Assembly (NCBI GenBank): GCA_002333425.1
Contig: DDBL01000020.1
Location: 13,351 to 40,687, forward strand
DNA length: 27,337 bases
From: Leptospiraceae bacterium UBA2033
GTDB lineage: Bacteria > Spirochaetota > Leptospiria > Leptospirales > Leptospiraceae
Direction: 5' to 3'
A program made the translations under genes and the position numbers. This document shows positions 1 through 7,074 of this stretch, piece after piece. Below the pieces are notes generated by a model that saw only the letters and a program-made list of their open reading frames with translations, had not been told where the DNA came from and ran no database searches. Numbering within the stretch: position 1 is the stretch's first letter; each line of letters opens with the position of its first letter.

Positions 1-495
1 CCCATTAACTCGGCGGCTTTTATATTGACTGGGTCTTGGTCTTCATACGTCTTCTGCTCGTAGCCCGCGATGAATCCGAATGCTTGCACATTATTTACTA
101 AGTCTTTTAATTGAAATTCTATTTGCGTATTTTCTTCTAAATCATAAAGTCGAAAATTTGCAAAATCAGAAACTAATATATACCTTGGAAGTTCGTTATC
201 TTTTAATCCAGAAAAATATCCTATTGCTTGATCGTGAGCCTTATCTAAATCTTTCCCCTTAGATTTGAACTCGATTAAAATTTTTCCTTTCCATAATAAA
301 TCAATGAAGCCTTGTTTGCCTGTTTCATTTTTAACATTTGTTTCAAAAGTTGCAACACGTCGCCTATTGATTCCAAAGACATTAAAAAAAGCATCCATAA
401 AGGATTTTGCTTCTGCCTTTTCGTTAAAGTCTTTTTCCCATTCTTTGGAAAATGTAACTGCTCGCTCTTTGATTTCATTCCAACTTAATGCCATA
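1..495 (-). CDS. MmeI-like (type IIL) restriction-modification enzyme, N-terminal part; runs off window; apparent 5' frameshift
   Basis: This is the N-terminal part of a fused nuclease-methyltransferase of the MmeI-like class, which methylates one strand and cleaves at a distance. Reading on the minus strand, the frame open from position 485 down to 1 encodes a nuclease domain with the pattern D-X9-E-x-K: Asp in GFIDLLW, then Glu and Lys in ILIEFKSKG. These correspond to the PD-ExK residues of MmeI. Downstream phrases such as RYILVSDF and FGFIAGYEQKTYEDQDPVNI are typical of the family. The natural start appears to be ATG at 495 (MALSW), but a GGG at 480-482 puts MALSW one base out of frame, and that reading stops after six codons. 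Dropping one G gives MALSWNEIKERAVTFSKEW. No other in-frame start exists before an internal Met. The gene is therefore either a 5'-frameshifted pseudogene or carries a sequence error. The methyltransferase and target-recognition domains lie outside the window. The family call is firm; whether the gene is intact is not. Confidence 0.75.
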
Positions 496-516
496 GGGTT
501 ACAAGTTGCGGTTAAT

Positions 517-552
517 GGATGAAATCGTCAATAAATTAATCGATGTTCATCC
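517..552. repeat. Imperfect inverted repeat upstream of the MmeI-like gene
   Basis: Arms GGATGAAATCG (517-527) and CGATGTTCATCC (541-552) pair with one bulged base around a 13-base AT-rich loop. There is no T-run on either side, so it is not a convincing terminator. The word GATGAACA also occurs in the right arm of the palindromic element at 5531-5609, so it may be a remnant of that family. It lies in the 94-base gap between the phosphatase stop and the MmeI-like start. Confidence 0.4.
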
Positions 553-589
553 CTCCCTTCGCATGATAATATTAAAACGATTTCCATAA

Positions 590-1387
590 TCAACCCGAAA
601 AGGGAATACTAGGATCAATTGTTTTTCCGTTTTTAAAATTTGGGTCTAATATCCATTTGTCGCTTGCCCCATCAGAGGTAAATCGGTATACTCCCAAGTT
701 CGGTGTTCCAATTCGTATATTCTCAATATCCTCTCCAGTCAAAAGAGAAACGATAGTCGAATTGGTAACACCGTGCCCAATGATAAATAAAGTCTTAAAC
801 TCAAGATGTTGCAAAATATTCAAAAGTTCTGGAATTCTATTGAATCTTACATCTCTTATACTTTCTCCACCGGGTGGTCTAAAATCTAATTTAGGTGTTG
901 TTTGGTACATTGCATTTGTATCAGGAAATAAAACTGGGTAGTAGGAGAGCGGATAACCATATTCAACTCCGCTACTTCTTTCGATAATTAACTTGGAATA
1001 AAGAACTCGATTTTCTAAAAATTTTCCTGTTTGTATTTTGAATCCATTTAAAATTCCATCTGTGGTTTGTCTTGTTCGTAAATAATCGGAAGATAAAATT
1101 AAGTCAGGTATAATGTTCTTATCCGCTAGAATTTTTCCAGTAAGCTCTGCTTGGTCTTTTCCTAAATTTTCTAGTGGTATATTCTCATCTGCCAGTGGAT
1201 AATTATTATTGTATCCGCGAATTGTATCAATGAATCGAATTAATTTTAAAGTTATGCTAAGTCCAAAGGAATTTCGGATAAAACTAAAAAATTTTGGAAA
1301 TAGAATTTTCCGATTTCGCTCTGCATTTGCCTGAGAGTGTCCATGACGAAATAAATAAATTTCTCTGATCTTAGAATTGTTTTGCAA
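590..1387 (-). CDS. Histidine phosphatase family protein (phosphoglycerate mutase-like)
   Basis: This belongs to the histidine phosphatase superfamily, whose members transfer a phosphate to an active-site His. The signature YLFRHGHSQANAE sits near the N-terminus, and the second catalytic-site His lies in FIIGHGVTNSTIVSLL near the C-terminus. LSSDYLRTRQTTDGIL is the usual SSxxxRxxQT motif between them. The insertion between RHG and that motif is longer than in the smallest members. The frame stays open to a GTG at 1438, but I prefer TTG at 1387, because it has AGGAAG at 1402-1397, nine bases upstream, and the homologous region begins right after it. The GTG has no Shine-Dalgarno. With the 1438 start the gene would run into the vapB regulatory region. 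Substrate unknown. No signal peptide or membrane segment is seen, so it is probably cytoplasmic. Confidence 0.85.
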   Translation of the reverse strand: MQNNSKIREIYLFRHGHSQANAERNRKILFPKFFSFIRNSFGLSITLKLIRFIDTIRGYNNNYPLADENIPLENLGKDQAELTGKILADKNIIPDLILSSDYLRTRQTTDGILNGFKIQTGKFLENRVLYSKLIIERSSGVEYGYPLSYYPVLFPDTNAMYQTTPKLDFRPPGGESIRDVRFNRIPELLNILQHLEFKTLFIIGHGVTNSTIVSLLTGEDIENIRIGTPNLGVYRFTSDGASDKWILDPNFKNGKTIDPSIPFSG

Positions 1388-1473
1388 AATAGTCAACTTC
1401 CTATTTGTGTATTTACAATTCAAAATTCCAGAATACACTTAGTTTGGAAATTGATTTTTAAAAAAATATTGAC

Positions 1474-1506
1474 TTGTGTTACAAAAATTATTTTTGTGTT
1501 ACAAAA
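1474..1506 (+). promoter_or_regulatory. Probable vapBC operator: two palindromes 20 bases apart
   Basis: The 13-mer TTGTGTTACAAAA occurs at 1474-1486 and again at 1494-1506, exactly 20 bases (about two helical turns) apart. Each copy is a palindrome of TTGT-GTT-ACAA, and the second extends to TTTTGT-GTT-ACAAAA (1492-1506). A TTGACT that could be a -35 element lies at 1469-1474. The second copy abuts the AGGAG ribosome-binding site at 1506-1510, six bases before the antitoxin ATG. The placement fits autoregulation by the ribbon-helix-helix antitoxin, which usually binds repeated palindromes. Binding itself is inferred. Confidence 0.6.
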
Positions 1507-1516
1507 GGAGTTTTAT

Positions 1517-1771
1517 ATGAATGCACACCTTACTGTTCGAGTTCCCGAAACTTTAAATGCACAATTACATATTCTTGCGAAGAGGAAGAATCTCAAAACT
1601 TCAGATCTAGTTCGATTTGCTATTGAGAAGTATTTGAACGAATCAAAAAAACAAGAAGAATCGACTCCTTATTCTAGAACTAAAAATTTACTTGGTAGCA
1701 TTGAAACGGGAGTTAGTGACTTAGGAGAAAATCATAGAGAGCATCTTCTTAAAAAATTTAAGGCAAAATGA
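1517..1771 (+). CDS. Ribbon-helix-helix antitoxin (VapB/CopG-like)
   Basis: An 84-residue protein with a ribbon-helix-helix N-terminus. The strand is HLTVRVPETLNAQL, followed by two helices (HILAKRKN and TSDLVRFAIEKYLNE). The lysine-rich C-terminal tail would wrap the toxin. It is predicted to neutralise the PIN-domain toxin encoded just downstream and to repress its own operon. The frame is open further upstream, but the ATG at 1517 is chosen because AGGAG at 1506-1510 is ideally spaced and the RHH strand begins immediately after it. The stop overlaps the toxin start (ATGA), the usual antitoxin-first arrangement. The family call rests on fold and context rather than on close recognition. Confidence 0.85.
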   Translation: MNAHLTVRVPETLNAQLHILAKRKNLKTSDLVRFAIEKYLNESKKQEESTPYSRTKNLLGSIETGVSDLGENHREHLLKKFKAK

Positions 1772-2181
1772 GAACAATCCTTTTAGATACAGGACCTCTA
1801 GTTGCTCTTATTGACAAAAGTGAAAGAAATCATAATATTTGTTTGGATTTTTTTAAGACATACAGTGGAAATATTCTTACAACAGAGCCGGTTATTACAG
1901 AGGCATTATATTTATTAAACCATCGGTTTAGTTTTCAGAAAACTTGTATTGATTTTGTTTTACAAGCAGAACTAGAAATTATTCCACAATCAACAAAAAG
2001 TTTGCAGAGAGCAAACAAACTAATGGAGAAATACCAAGATATTCCGATGGATTACGCTGATGCAACGTTAGTTTGTATAGCAGAAGAAACAGGAATCAAA
2101 GAAATATTCACATTAGACAAACGAGGATTTTCCGCTTTTAAGTTTAATCGTAATAAAAGTTTTAAAATTTTTCCTGAATAA
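1768..2181 (+). CDS. PIN-domain ribonuclease toxin (VapC-like)
   Basis: A 137-residue PIN-domain protein, the standard VapC size. The metal-binding acidic residues are all visible: Asp7 in LLDTGPLVAL, Glu45 in TEPVITEALYLL, Asp98 in MDYADATLV, and Asp117 in IFTLDKRGF. VapC toxins are Mg-dependent endoribonucleases that typically cut tRNA or rRNA; the target here cannot be read from sequence. It overlaps the antitoxin gene by four bases (ATGA), so translation is coupled. The catalytic set is complete, so the toxin is predicted to be active. Its stop codon ends at 2181 and the convergent cyclase gene's stop begins at 2182, leaving no room for a terminator between them. Confidence 0.9.
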   Translation: MRTILLDTGPLVALIDKSERNHNICLDFFKTYSGNILTTEPVITEALYLLNHRFSFQKTCIDFVLQAELEIIPQSTKSLQRANKLMEKYQDIPMDYADATLVCIAEETGIKEIFTLDKRGFSAFKFNRNKSFKIFPE

Positions 2182-3486
2182 TTAAGCCAACTTATAGATT
2201 TTCACTGGCTTTTCTCTGCCTTTGACTAAAACTTCACCAAGAGATAATCCATCGTAACCGCTAATTGAGTTCCAAACATCTTCTGAAACCAATAGTTCAG
2301 AGGAATAAGTTTTATTGAGTTGTTCAATTCTAGAAGCAAGATTGACTACATCTCCAATGATGGTATATTCTTTACGTAGCGAAGAACCGACATTACCCGT
2401 TACAGCATTTCCAGAGTGAAGTCCAATTCCTATTTTTGTTTCGGAAATATTGCCTGAATGAACTTCCTTTTTAACTCGATTGATTATTTCAAGTCCTGCG
2501 TTGACAGCATTTTTTACATCATCCCCACTGGAAATAGGAGCACCGAAGACTGCCATAAAACCATCCCCCAGAAATTTATTGATAATACCACCATTACGAT
2601 TAATAATATCAATCGCAAAATCAAAAATTGTATTTAGATAATTTACTACTTCTTCTGGATTTCGATTTTCAGAAAATCGAGTAAAGTCTCGAATATCAAA
2701 AAATAACATACATACATGTTTTATTTCACTCGAAAATTCTTTTTGGCTCAAAAGTTTTTCTACAACGGCGGGTGAGACATGTTGACCAAATAGATTCGTT
2801 ACACGATTTCTTTCTTCTAGCAGAGTGAAGGAATTTAGGAGGCGCTTTTCAATTTGAGAGGTTACGAATCCAACAATGACACCGGAAGTGAACATGAAAA
2901 CGGTTTTAGCAATATGAGAAGGAAGATTACCTATAAGAGTTTCAGTTTGAAAACCTTGTGAGTTAGAATGAAAGTAAATAGCTATAGCCAAGTATTCAGA
3001 TGCTGCGACAAATCCTGTGAAAACGCTCAATTTAAAATTTAGTTGTAAGGCGGAAATAAAGATAAAAATGAAATATACGAAAACAGGTGGAGCTACCATA
3101 ACATAAATGGCAGGTTCTCTAATGGCTCCTAAATATAAAAGAGCACAAGACGGAATACTAGTTTCAATAACAGCATTGAAATAACGAGAAAATTTGGGAA
3201 GGGGTATATTCTGATTTGCCCACTTTTGAATTAATATACTACTGACAAAAAAATATAAAGCAACAGATCCAAAAAAACTGGGTGGTATATATGGATTAAT
3301 CTTATCTCCAAAAACTCCAAAATAAGTTTGTTTCATAAAGATTGGAAAAATACAAAAAAAGAAACTAGTGACACTAAATATTCCAGAGAGAAATTTTGCC
3401 CTAACAACTTCTCCCTTCATAATCTCAACTTCAATGTCTTTTTGAAAAATTTTATAAATCTCTTTGTATGGTTGACTGGACTTCAT
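2182..3486 (-). CDS. Membrane-bound class III adenylate/guanylate cyclase
   Basis: A 434-residue protein, predicted to make cyclic AMP from ATP. Residues about 30-210 carry roughly six hydrophobic membrane segments. A linker with NLFGQHVSPAVVEKLL (232-246) follows, then the cyclase catalytic domain from about 257. Metal ligands are Asp264 (FFDIRDFT) and Asp308 (FLGDGFMAVFG). The base-selecting pair looks like Lys304 and Asp379 (TIIGDVVNLASR), which favours adenine, and the transition-state residues Asn382 and Arg386 are present. All key residues for a self-sufficient homodimer are therefore seen. It is the last gene of a minus-strand unit, 11 bases after the receiver-like gene, so the membrane domain or the neighbours may supply the signal. 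No Shine-Dalgarno is obvious. Confidence 0.92.
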   Translation of the reverse strand: MKSSQPYKEIYKIFQKDIEVEIMKGEVVRAKFLSGIFSVTSFFFCIFPIFMKQTYFGVFGDKINPYIPPSFFGSVALYFFVSSILIQKWANQNIPLPKFSRYFNAVIETSIPSCALLYLGAIREPAIYVMVAPPVFVYFIFIFISALQLNFKLSVFTGFVAASEYLAIAIYFHSNSQGFQTETLIGNLPSHIAKTVFMFTSGVIVGFVTSQIEKRLLNSFTLLEERNRVTNLFGQHVSPAVVEKLLSQKEFSSEIKHVCMLFFDIRDFTRFSENRNPEEVVNYLNTIFDFAIDIINRNGGIINKFLGDGFMAVFGAPISSGDDVKNAVNAGLEIINRVKKEVHSGNISETKIGIGLHSGNAVTGNVGSSLRKEYTIIGDVVNLASRIEQLNKTYSSELLVSEDVWNSISGYDGLSLGEVLVKGREKPVKIYKLA

Positions 3487-3497
3487 AAGAATTCAAT

Positions 3498-4430
3498 TTA
3501 TTCGTGGATAACTAAATCTTTCAACCATTCAAATTGTCTTTTGAAAATATGTAAATTCATTTCTTCTTCCGATAAAATGTATTTTTCTTTTTTAAAACCT
3601 TTCTCTTCGGGGTAAACGAAAATTAGCTGATTAGTCACTTTGCCTTTGAAAAGTTTTAGGTAAGGTTTATCCAGTAAAATATTAGATCCTTCTAATTCAT
3701 CTCTTCCAATAGGTAACGAATCAACTAACAAGTCCATCACTTCAGCAGACGAAAACAGCACAGGACAAAAATCTTTTATTCCCATCATTAAATCCTGAAA
3801 AATATTCATTTTGGTAAAATCTTTGATTCCAATGACACGAGGAAAATAATTTAGACTGGATTTGATATTTTTAAATTCCCGTAAGAGCCTGATGACTTCA
3901 ATGCCAGTAGTATCCCAGTCTAAAATAAGTAAGTCAAAGTATTTTTCTCTAAGTGCTTGAAACGCATAATCAGAATTATTCGTTGTAATTTCATTTACGG
4001 AAAAAGAACGAAGCACAGATTTGAGTTTGTGATTAAAAATTTTATTATCCGTCCATACAAGTGCGTGTATGGGATAAATTTCATCGACCCGTTTAAAAAA
4101 TCCGCTAACCATGGATTGAATCGAATATTTATCCAGATTCCAAAAACTAGTAAGACCCGAAATAGACGCAGAGCGTTTTTCTTCATAGGACAAACGCCCT
4201 ATTACCTGCACTTGAATGGACCAACTCAGTAATTCGTTCAATGCAGATCTATCAAAAGAATCTAAAAATAAAACCTCTTTTGGTTTCAAAGAAGAAATGG
4301 AAAACCCTTTTGACCAAATTACAATAGAAACTTTTTCTAAAGCAAGACTGGCTAATAGGAAATTTTTTTCCTCTACTGTGCAGTTTACTGCTATAACGGC
4401 AAGGTTTGAATCTTGGTAAAGTGGAAGCAT
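3498..4430 (-). CDS. Hypothetical protein with degenerate response-regulator receiver-like domain
   Basis: A 310-residue soluble protein I do not recognise by name. Residues about 122-240 resemble a receiver fold. HALVWTD gives a first strand ending in one Asp. LLILDWDTTGIEVIRLLREF resembles the phospho-acceptor loop, with Asp171 as the candidate. FPRVIGIKDF resembles strand four. DFCPVLFSSAEVMDLL matches the DFLxKPF ending but with Val224 where the conserved Lys should be. The N-terminal 120 residues may be a second, more diverged copy. Start choice: the frame is open to a TTG at 4445, but ATG at 4430 overlaps the upstream stop as TAATG, which suggests translational coupling. It sits between the PON-like lipoprotein and the cyclase, so a regulatory link to cAMP signalling is plausible but inferred. 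Confidence 0.6.
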   Translation of the reverse strand: MLPLYQDSNLAVIAVNCTVEEKNFLLASLALEKVSIVIWSKGFSISSLKPKEVLFLDSFDRSALNELLSWSIQVQVIGRLSYEEKRSASISGLTSFWNLDKYSIQSMVSGFFKRVDEIYPIHALVWTDNKIFNHKLKSVLRSFSVNEITTNNSDYAFQALREKYFDLLILDWDTTGIEVIRLLREFKNIKSSLNYFPRVIGIKDFTKMNIFQDLMMGIKDFCPVLFSSAEVMDLLVDSLPIGRDELEGSNILLDKPYLKLFKGKVTNQLIFVYPEEKGFKKEKYILSEEEMNLHIFKRQFEWLKDLVIHE

Positions 4431-5446
4431 TATTTTAAAGGACAAGAAAGTATAAAAGGATTAAAAACTTGGCTTATATAAAGTCTATCTTTGTATTTGA
4501 GTCCAGTGCTAGAAGAAGGGATTTCGGTTCCGTCATTTGCGTAAATTTCTTTGGTAGAATCATTTTTATCAATTACAAAAATTTGCGATGGAGACGGATA
4601 ATCTGCATTATCCTTGTGTTTTAGAAATCGAAACATAGACTTATGTGCCGCAAAATAGATATTACCCTCTTCATCTTCTTCTAAGTTGTCAGGACCTGTA
4701 TCAAAAGATAAAACCTTTACTTCCTTGAGACTAGTCTCGTTTCCTGTTTGAATAAGTTCATACTTGTAAATTTTTTCGGGAGTTGTAGCTGCACGGTATA
4801 GATACTCTTTCCCATTTACTTTTTTATATAAAATTCCATTTCCTAAAGTGACTCCGTCCTGAAAAAGTTTCCATGTTTTCCCATCAAAATAACTAATTTG
4901 CGAACGTTTTATCCCAAACAAAACATCCATATAAGCTCTAAGCTCACTTCCTGAACCACGATCATTGGAAACGAAAATTCGACCATCCGATAGAACATGT
5001 AAATCATTAGGGCTAATGAGTGTTTGACTCAAAATCGTTTCTATATGGGTTGTCTTCGTCTTTTCCATTTGAAAGACTTCAATTGTATGCACCGGCGATT
5101 CTAGATCAACGTGAGAGATAACGTATAACAACGATTTGCCATTCTTCTTCATCAAACTTATTCCATGCGGACGAAAATTTTTTGGGTAATTTGTATCAAT
5201 CAAAATAGGAACAGGCTCTGTTGTGGAATTTAGATTGATTTGAAATAGTTTCCCATCTACAAGTGCTCCTCTTCTCTCATGACTTGAGACATATAAAATT
5301 CCAGTCTCTCTATCAATCGCAATGTCCTCAGGACCTGGTGTCCCTTGGATTCGTTTACATCCTTCTATCGGATTTGGTTTTACACTTGCATAACAATTGA
5401 AAAGTAAGGACAAAAGTAAAAAAGCAATAGCAGTAAATAGTTTCAT
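4430..5446 (-). CDS. Paraoxonase (PON)-like calcium-dependent lactonase/esterase, predicted lipoprotein
   Basis: A 338-residue six-bladed propeller hydrolase of the arylesterase/paraoxonase type. Its N-terminus is a lipoprotein signal (hydrophobic residues 3-16, lipobox LFNC, Cys18), so it should be membrane-anchored outside the cytoplasm. By eye the calcium ligands of animal PON1 are all present in order: Glu40-Asp41 (GPEDI), Asn147 (SPNDLH), Asn203 (GNGI) and Asp253-Asn254 (GPDNL). The catalytic His pair appears as His94 (RPHGIS) and His112 (YVISH). Spacings between these are close to those in PON1. Family members hydrolyse lactones and aryl esters; the natural substrate is unknown. It is first in the minus-strand unit with the receiver-like and cyclase genes. 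SMP-30/gluconolactonase is the alternative family. Confidence 0.82.
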   Translation of the reverse strand: MKLFTAIAFLLLSLLFNCYASVKPNPIEGCKRIQGTPGPEDIAIDRETGILYVSSHERRGALVDGKLFQINLNSTTEPVPILIDTNYPKNFRPHGISLMKKNGKSLLYVISHVDLESPVHTIEVFQMEKTKTTHIETILSQTLISPNDLHVLSDGRIFVSNDRGSGSELRAYMDVLFGIKRSQISYFDGKTWKLFQDGVTLGNGILYKKVNGKEYLYRAATTPEKIYKYELIQTGNETSLKEVKVLSFDTGPDNLEEDEEGNIYFAAHKSMFRFLKHKDNADYPSPSQIFVIDKNDSTKEIYANDGTEIPSSSTGLKYKDRLYISQVFNPFILSCPLK

Positions 5447-5478
5447 TCCATTAATTTTGTGTAACCTTTTGTATTGTA

Positions 5479-5490
5479 AAGAATATTCTT
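5479..5490. promoter_or_regulatory. 12-base perfect palindrome upstream of the PON-like gene
   Basis: AAGAATATTCTT lies 33 bases upstream of the PON-like start, in the promoter region of the three-gene minus-strand unit. A TACAAT that could be a -10 element on the minus strand is directly adjacent (about 5474-5479). It could be an operator; in such AT-rich DNA chance is also possible. Confidence 0.3.
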
Positions 5491-5530
5491 AATTTAATGT
5501 GAATTCGACATAAGAAAATATTCAAAGATT

Positions 5531-5609
5531 ACCACCGATTACACCGATGGACACCGATAAAAAACCTAGAAGTTATAGCTATCGGTGTTTATCAGTGTTC
5601 ATCGGTGGT
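5531..5609. repeat. 79-bp palindromic repeat element (ACCACCGAT family)
   Basis: The left arm 5531-5559 begins ACCACCGATTACACCGAT. The right arm 5580-5609 ends ATCGGTGGT and is its near-perfect reverse complement over about 29 bases. The core is about 20 bases. Internally each arm repeats the word ACCGAT or CACCGAT. This has the form of a small non-autonomous palindromic element. Its right end contains the GTG start of the truncated HigA-like gene. It is unrelated in sequence to the four GCCACAGAG elements in the flagellar operon. Confidence 0.85.
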
Positions 5610-5871
5610 GAAAAAATTTTTAATTCCAATGGGAATTTCTGCGTATCGACTTGCAAAGGAAACAAAAATTAATCCAACTAGAGTCAGTGAAATCATTCAC
5701 GGCAAACGAGGAATATCCGTTGATACTGCATTAAGATTTTCTAAGTTCTTTGGCAACTCTGTAGAATTCTGGATGGGCATTCAAGACGAATATGAAATCC
5801 GCGAAGAGAGAAGTAAAATATCTAAGCAGTTAAGTGAAATTAGGCACTACAAAGAACTTACGTTGGTATAA
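5605..5871 (+). CDS. Truncated HigA-like (XRE family) antitoxin, orphan
   Basis: An 88-residue helix-turn-helix protein of the HigA/VapI type. FLIPMGISAYRLAKETKIN, RVSEIIHGKRGISVDTALRF and FGNSVEFWMGIQDEYEI are diagnostic of HigA antitoxins. Normal members begin about 10-17 residues earlier with an HPGEIL-type first helix; here that segment is missing. The GTG codons at 5605 and 5608 lie in the last bases of the palindromic element, so the gene was truncated or re-started at the element border. There is no ribosome-binding site and no higB toxin gene in the 158 bases upstream or downstream. It is best read as a relic or solitary regulator. The HTH itself is intact, so DNA binding remains possible. 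Confidence 0.75.
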   Translation: MVKKFLIPMGISAYRLAKETKINPTRVSEIIHGKRGISVDTALRFSKFFGNSVEFWMGIQDEYEIREERSKISKQLSEIRHYKELTLV

Positions 5872-5884
5872 TTCAAAAATATCT

Positions 5885-7009
5885 TTATTCCCGCCCAATC
5901 ATCTCCGCCAATGCCTTATGTCCTTCTGCATTTAGATGTGCGTCATACGGAAAATACAATCTCTCTGGTTCTTTATCAAAGAAATACTCATTCGCAAAAT
6001 AACATTTAAGCGCGTTGTCTTTACAGACTTTTTCGATTTGAAGAAAGTGCGGATTCGACTTCTTATGCGCTTCCTTGGAATACTCGTTTACATTTCCAGT
6101 AATTCCACCTTTCGCAAAATACTCCTTAGCCGGAATGTAGAGTAGAGATAGCTCGACGTTTTTGTCTTTGCAAATTTTTAGAATTTGGTTTAGGTAAATT
6201 TCATTTTTCTTTAACCGACTTTTCCAAAGTTCTTCGTTTGTGTCTTTATAAAATCCAAATTGATTTCCGTATTTTGTATTAATTTCATCTCCAAGAGACT
6301 TTAGCCCACCAAATTTACTGATGGAATCTTTGTGGCTAAGAACGGTTATACTCGGTTCTCTTCCCACTTTGTAGTAGAGAATGGGCGAAGGTTGCTTTTT
6401 TAGGAATTTGTAAACTTTTGTTGTGAGTCTGTAAAGAGTTCTCTCTTTAAAAAAATTGTATACACTTTCTCCGAATATGTTTGCGGCTAATCTAGATTTG
6501 GGATGACGAACGGTTCCATCTTCGTTCAATTCTGTGAACACTTCTATTTTATCGTTATCATCCAAGTCATTATCGAATAGTTGGATTATGACTCGTTTGG
6601 GTTTGAACTCTTCCAAGTAGTATTTGATTTGGAGAGCAAATAGGATTGGGGATGATCCGTGTAAGCCTAAGTTCCTTAGTTTTTCATTTTTGGATGATTG
6701 ATTGAATATTTCTGTGTAAATTTCTTTTTCTTCTACACCCCAGCCCTCTGTAAATGAATCTCCAATTACAAGTGTAGAATAATTTTCTGAAGAAGAAGTA
6801 TTTTGCCTGAATCCGTGTTCATTAGTATTTACTAATACAGAATATTCTTCGGAGACAACCATTCCTGACTTTTTCGGATACATTCTAAAAAGTAATTCCT
6901 TATCAAATCCTTTTACTAAAATTCTTTCGGGATCAAATAAACTCAAAATTCCTTCGAATATCGCTAGGTTAATTAGAATAAATAAAAATAGAAAAAGTTT
7001 TTTCTTCAT
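5885..7009 (-). CDS. SGNH/GDSL hydrolase-like protein, membrane-anchored (AlgX/DHHW-like C-terminus)
   Basis: A 374-residue protein with an N-terminal hydrophobic anchor or signal (residues 4-23). Block I is VIGDSFTEGWGVE with Ser85 as nucleophile, a glycine block follows in NLGLHGSSP, and FDNDLDDND supplies the block III Asn. The C-terminal catalytic Asp356 and His358 lie in YDAHLNAEGHKAL, the D-x-H arrangement of AlgX/DHHW-type acetyl-modifying enzymes. Enzymes of this type add or remove O-acyl groups on exported glycans. The substrate is unknown, but the gene lies next to (and divergent from) genes for a lipid kinase-like protein and two GT-C-type membrane proteins, so a cell-surface glycan or lipid role is a fair inference. 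It starts at ATG 7009, followed directly by the lysine-rich signal start. Confidence 0.8.
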   Translation of the reverse strand: MKKKLFLFLFILINLAIFEGILSLFDPERILVKGFDKELLFRMYPKKSGMVVSEEYSVLVNTNEHGFRQNTSSSENYSTLVIGDSFTEGWGVEEKEIYTEIFNQSSKNEKLRNLGLHGSSPILFALQIKYYLEEFKPKRVIIQLFDNDLDDNDKIEVFTELNEDGTVRHPKSRLAANIFGESVYNFFKERTLYRLTTKVYKFLKKQPSPILYYKVGREPSITVLSHKDSISKFGGLKSLGDEINTKYGNQFGFYKDTNEELWKSRLKKNEIYLNQILKICKDKNVELSLLYIPAKEYFAKGGITGNVNEYSKEAHKKSNPHFLQIEKVCKDNALKCYFANEYFFDKEPERLYFPYDAHLNAEGHKALAEMIGRE

Positions 7010-7074
7010 AAGATTGTCCTCATGGAACTATTTTTTTATTGCCTTTTATTGAATACTGAAAAATCAATTGCACT

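Noticed and set aside
265..522. Plus-strand open frame of 85 codons at the left edge
   Set aside because: It is antisense to the MmeI-like nuclease domain, which has clear catalytic motifs.
1382..1516. Upstream extension of the VapB-like frame
   Set aside because: The extra 45 codons cover the operator palindromes and the opposite-strand gene. The ATG at 1517 has a proper ribosome-binding site and begins the RHH fold.
2179..2184. Search for a bidirectional terminator between vapC and the cyclase gene
   Set aside because: The two stop codons abut with no intervening bases, and no hairpin with a T-run is seen around them.
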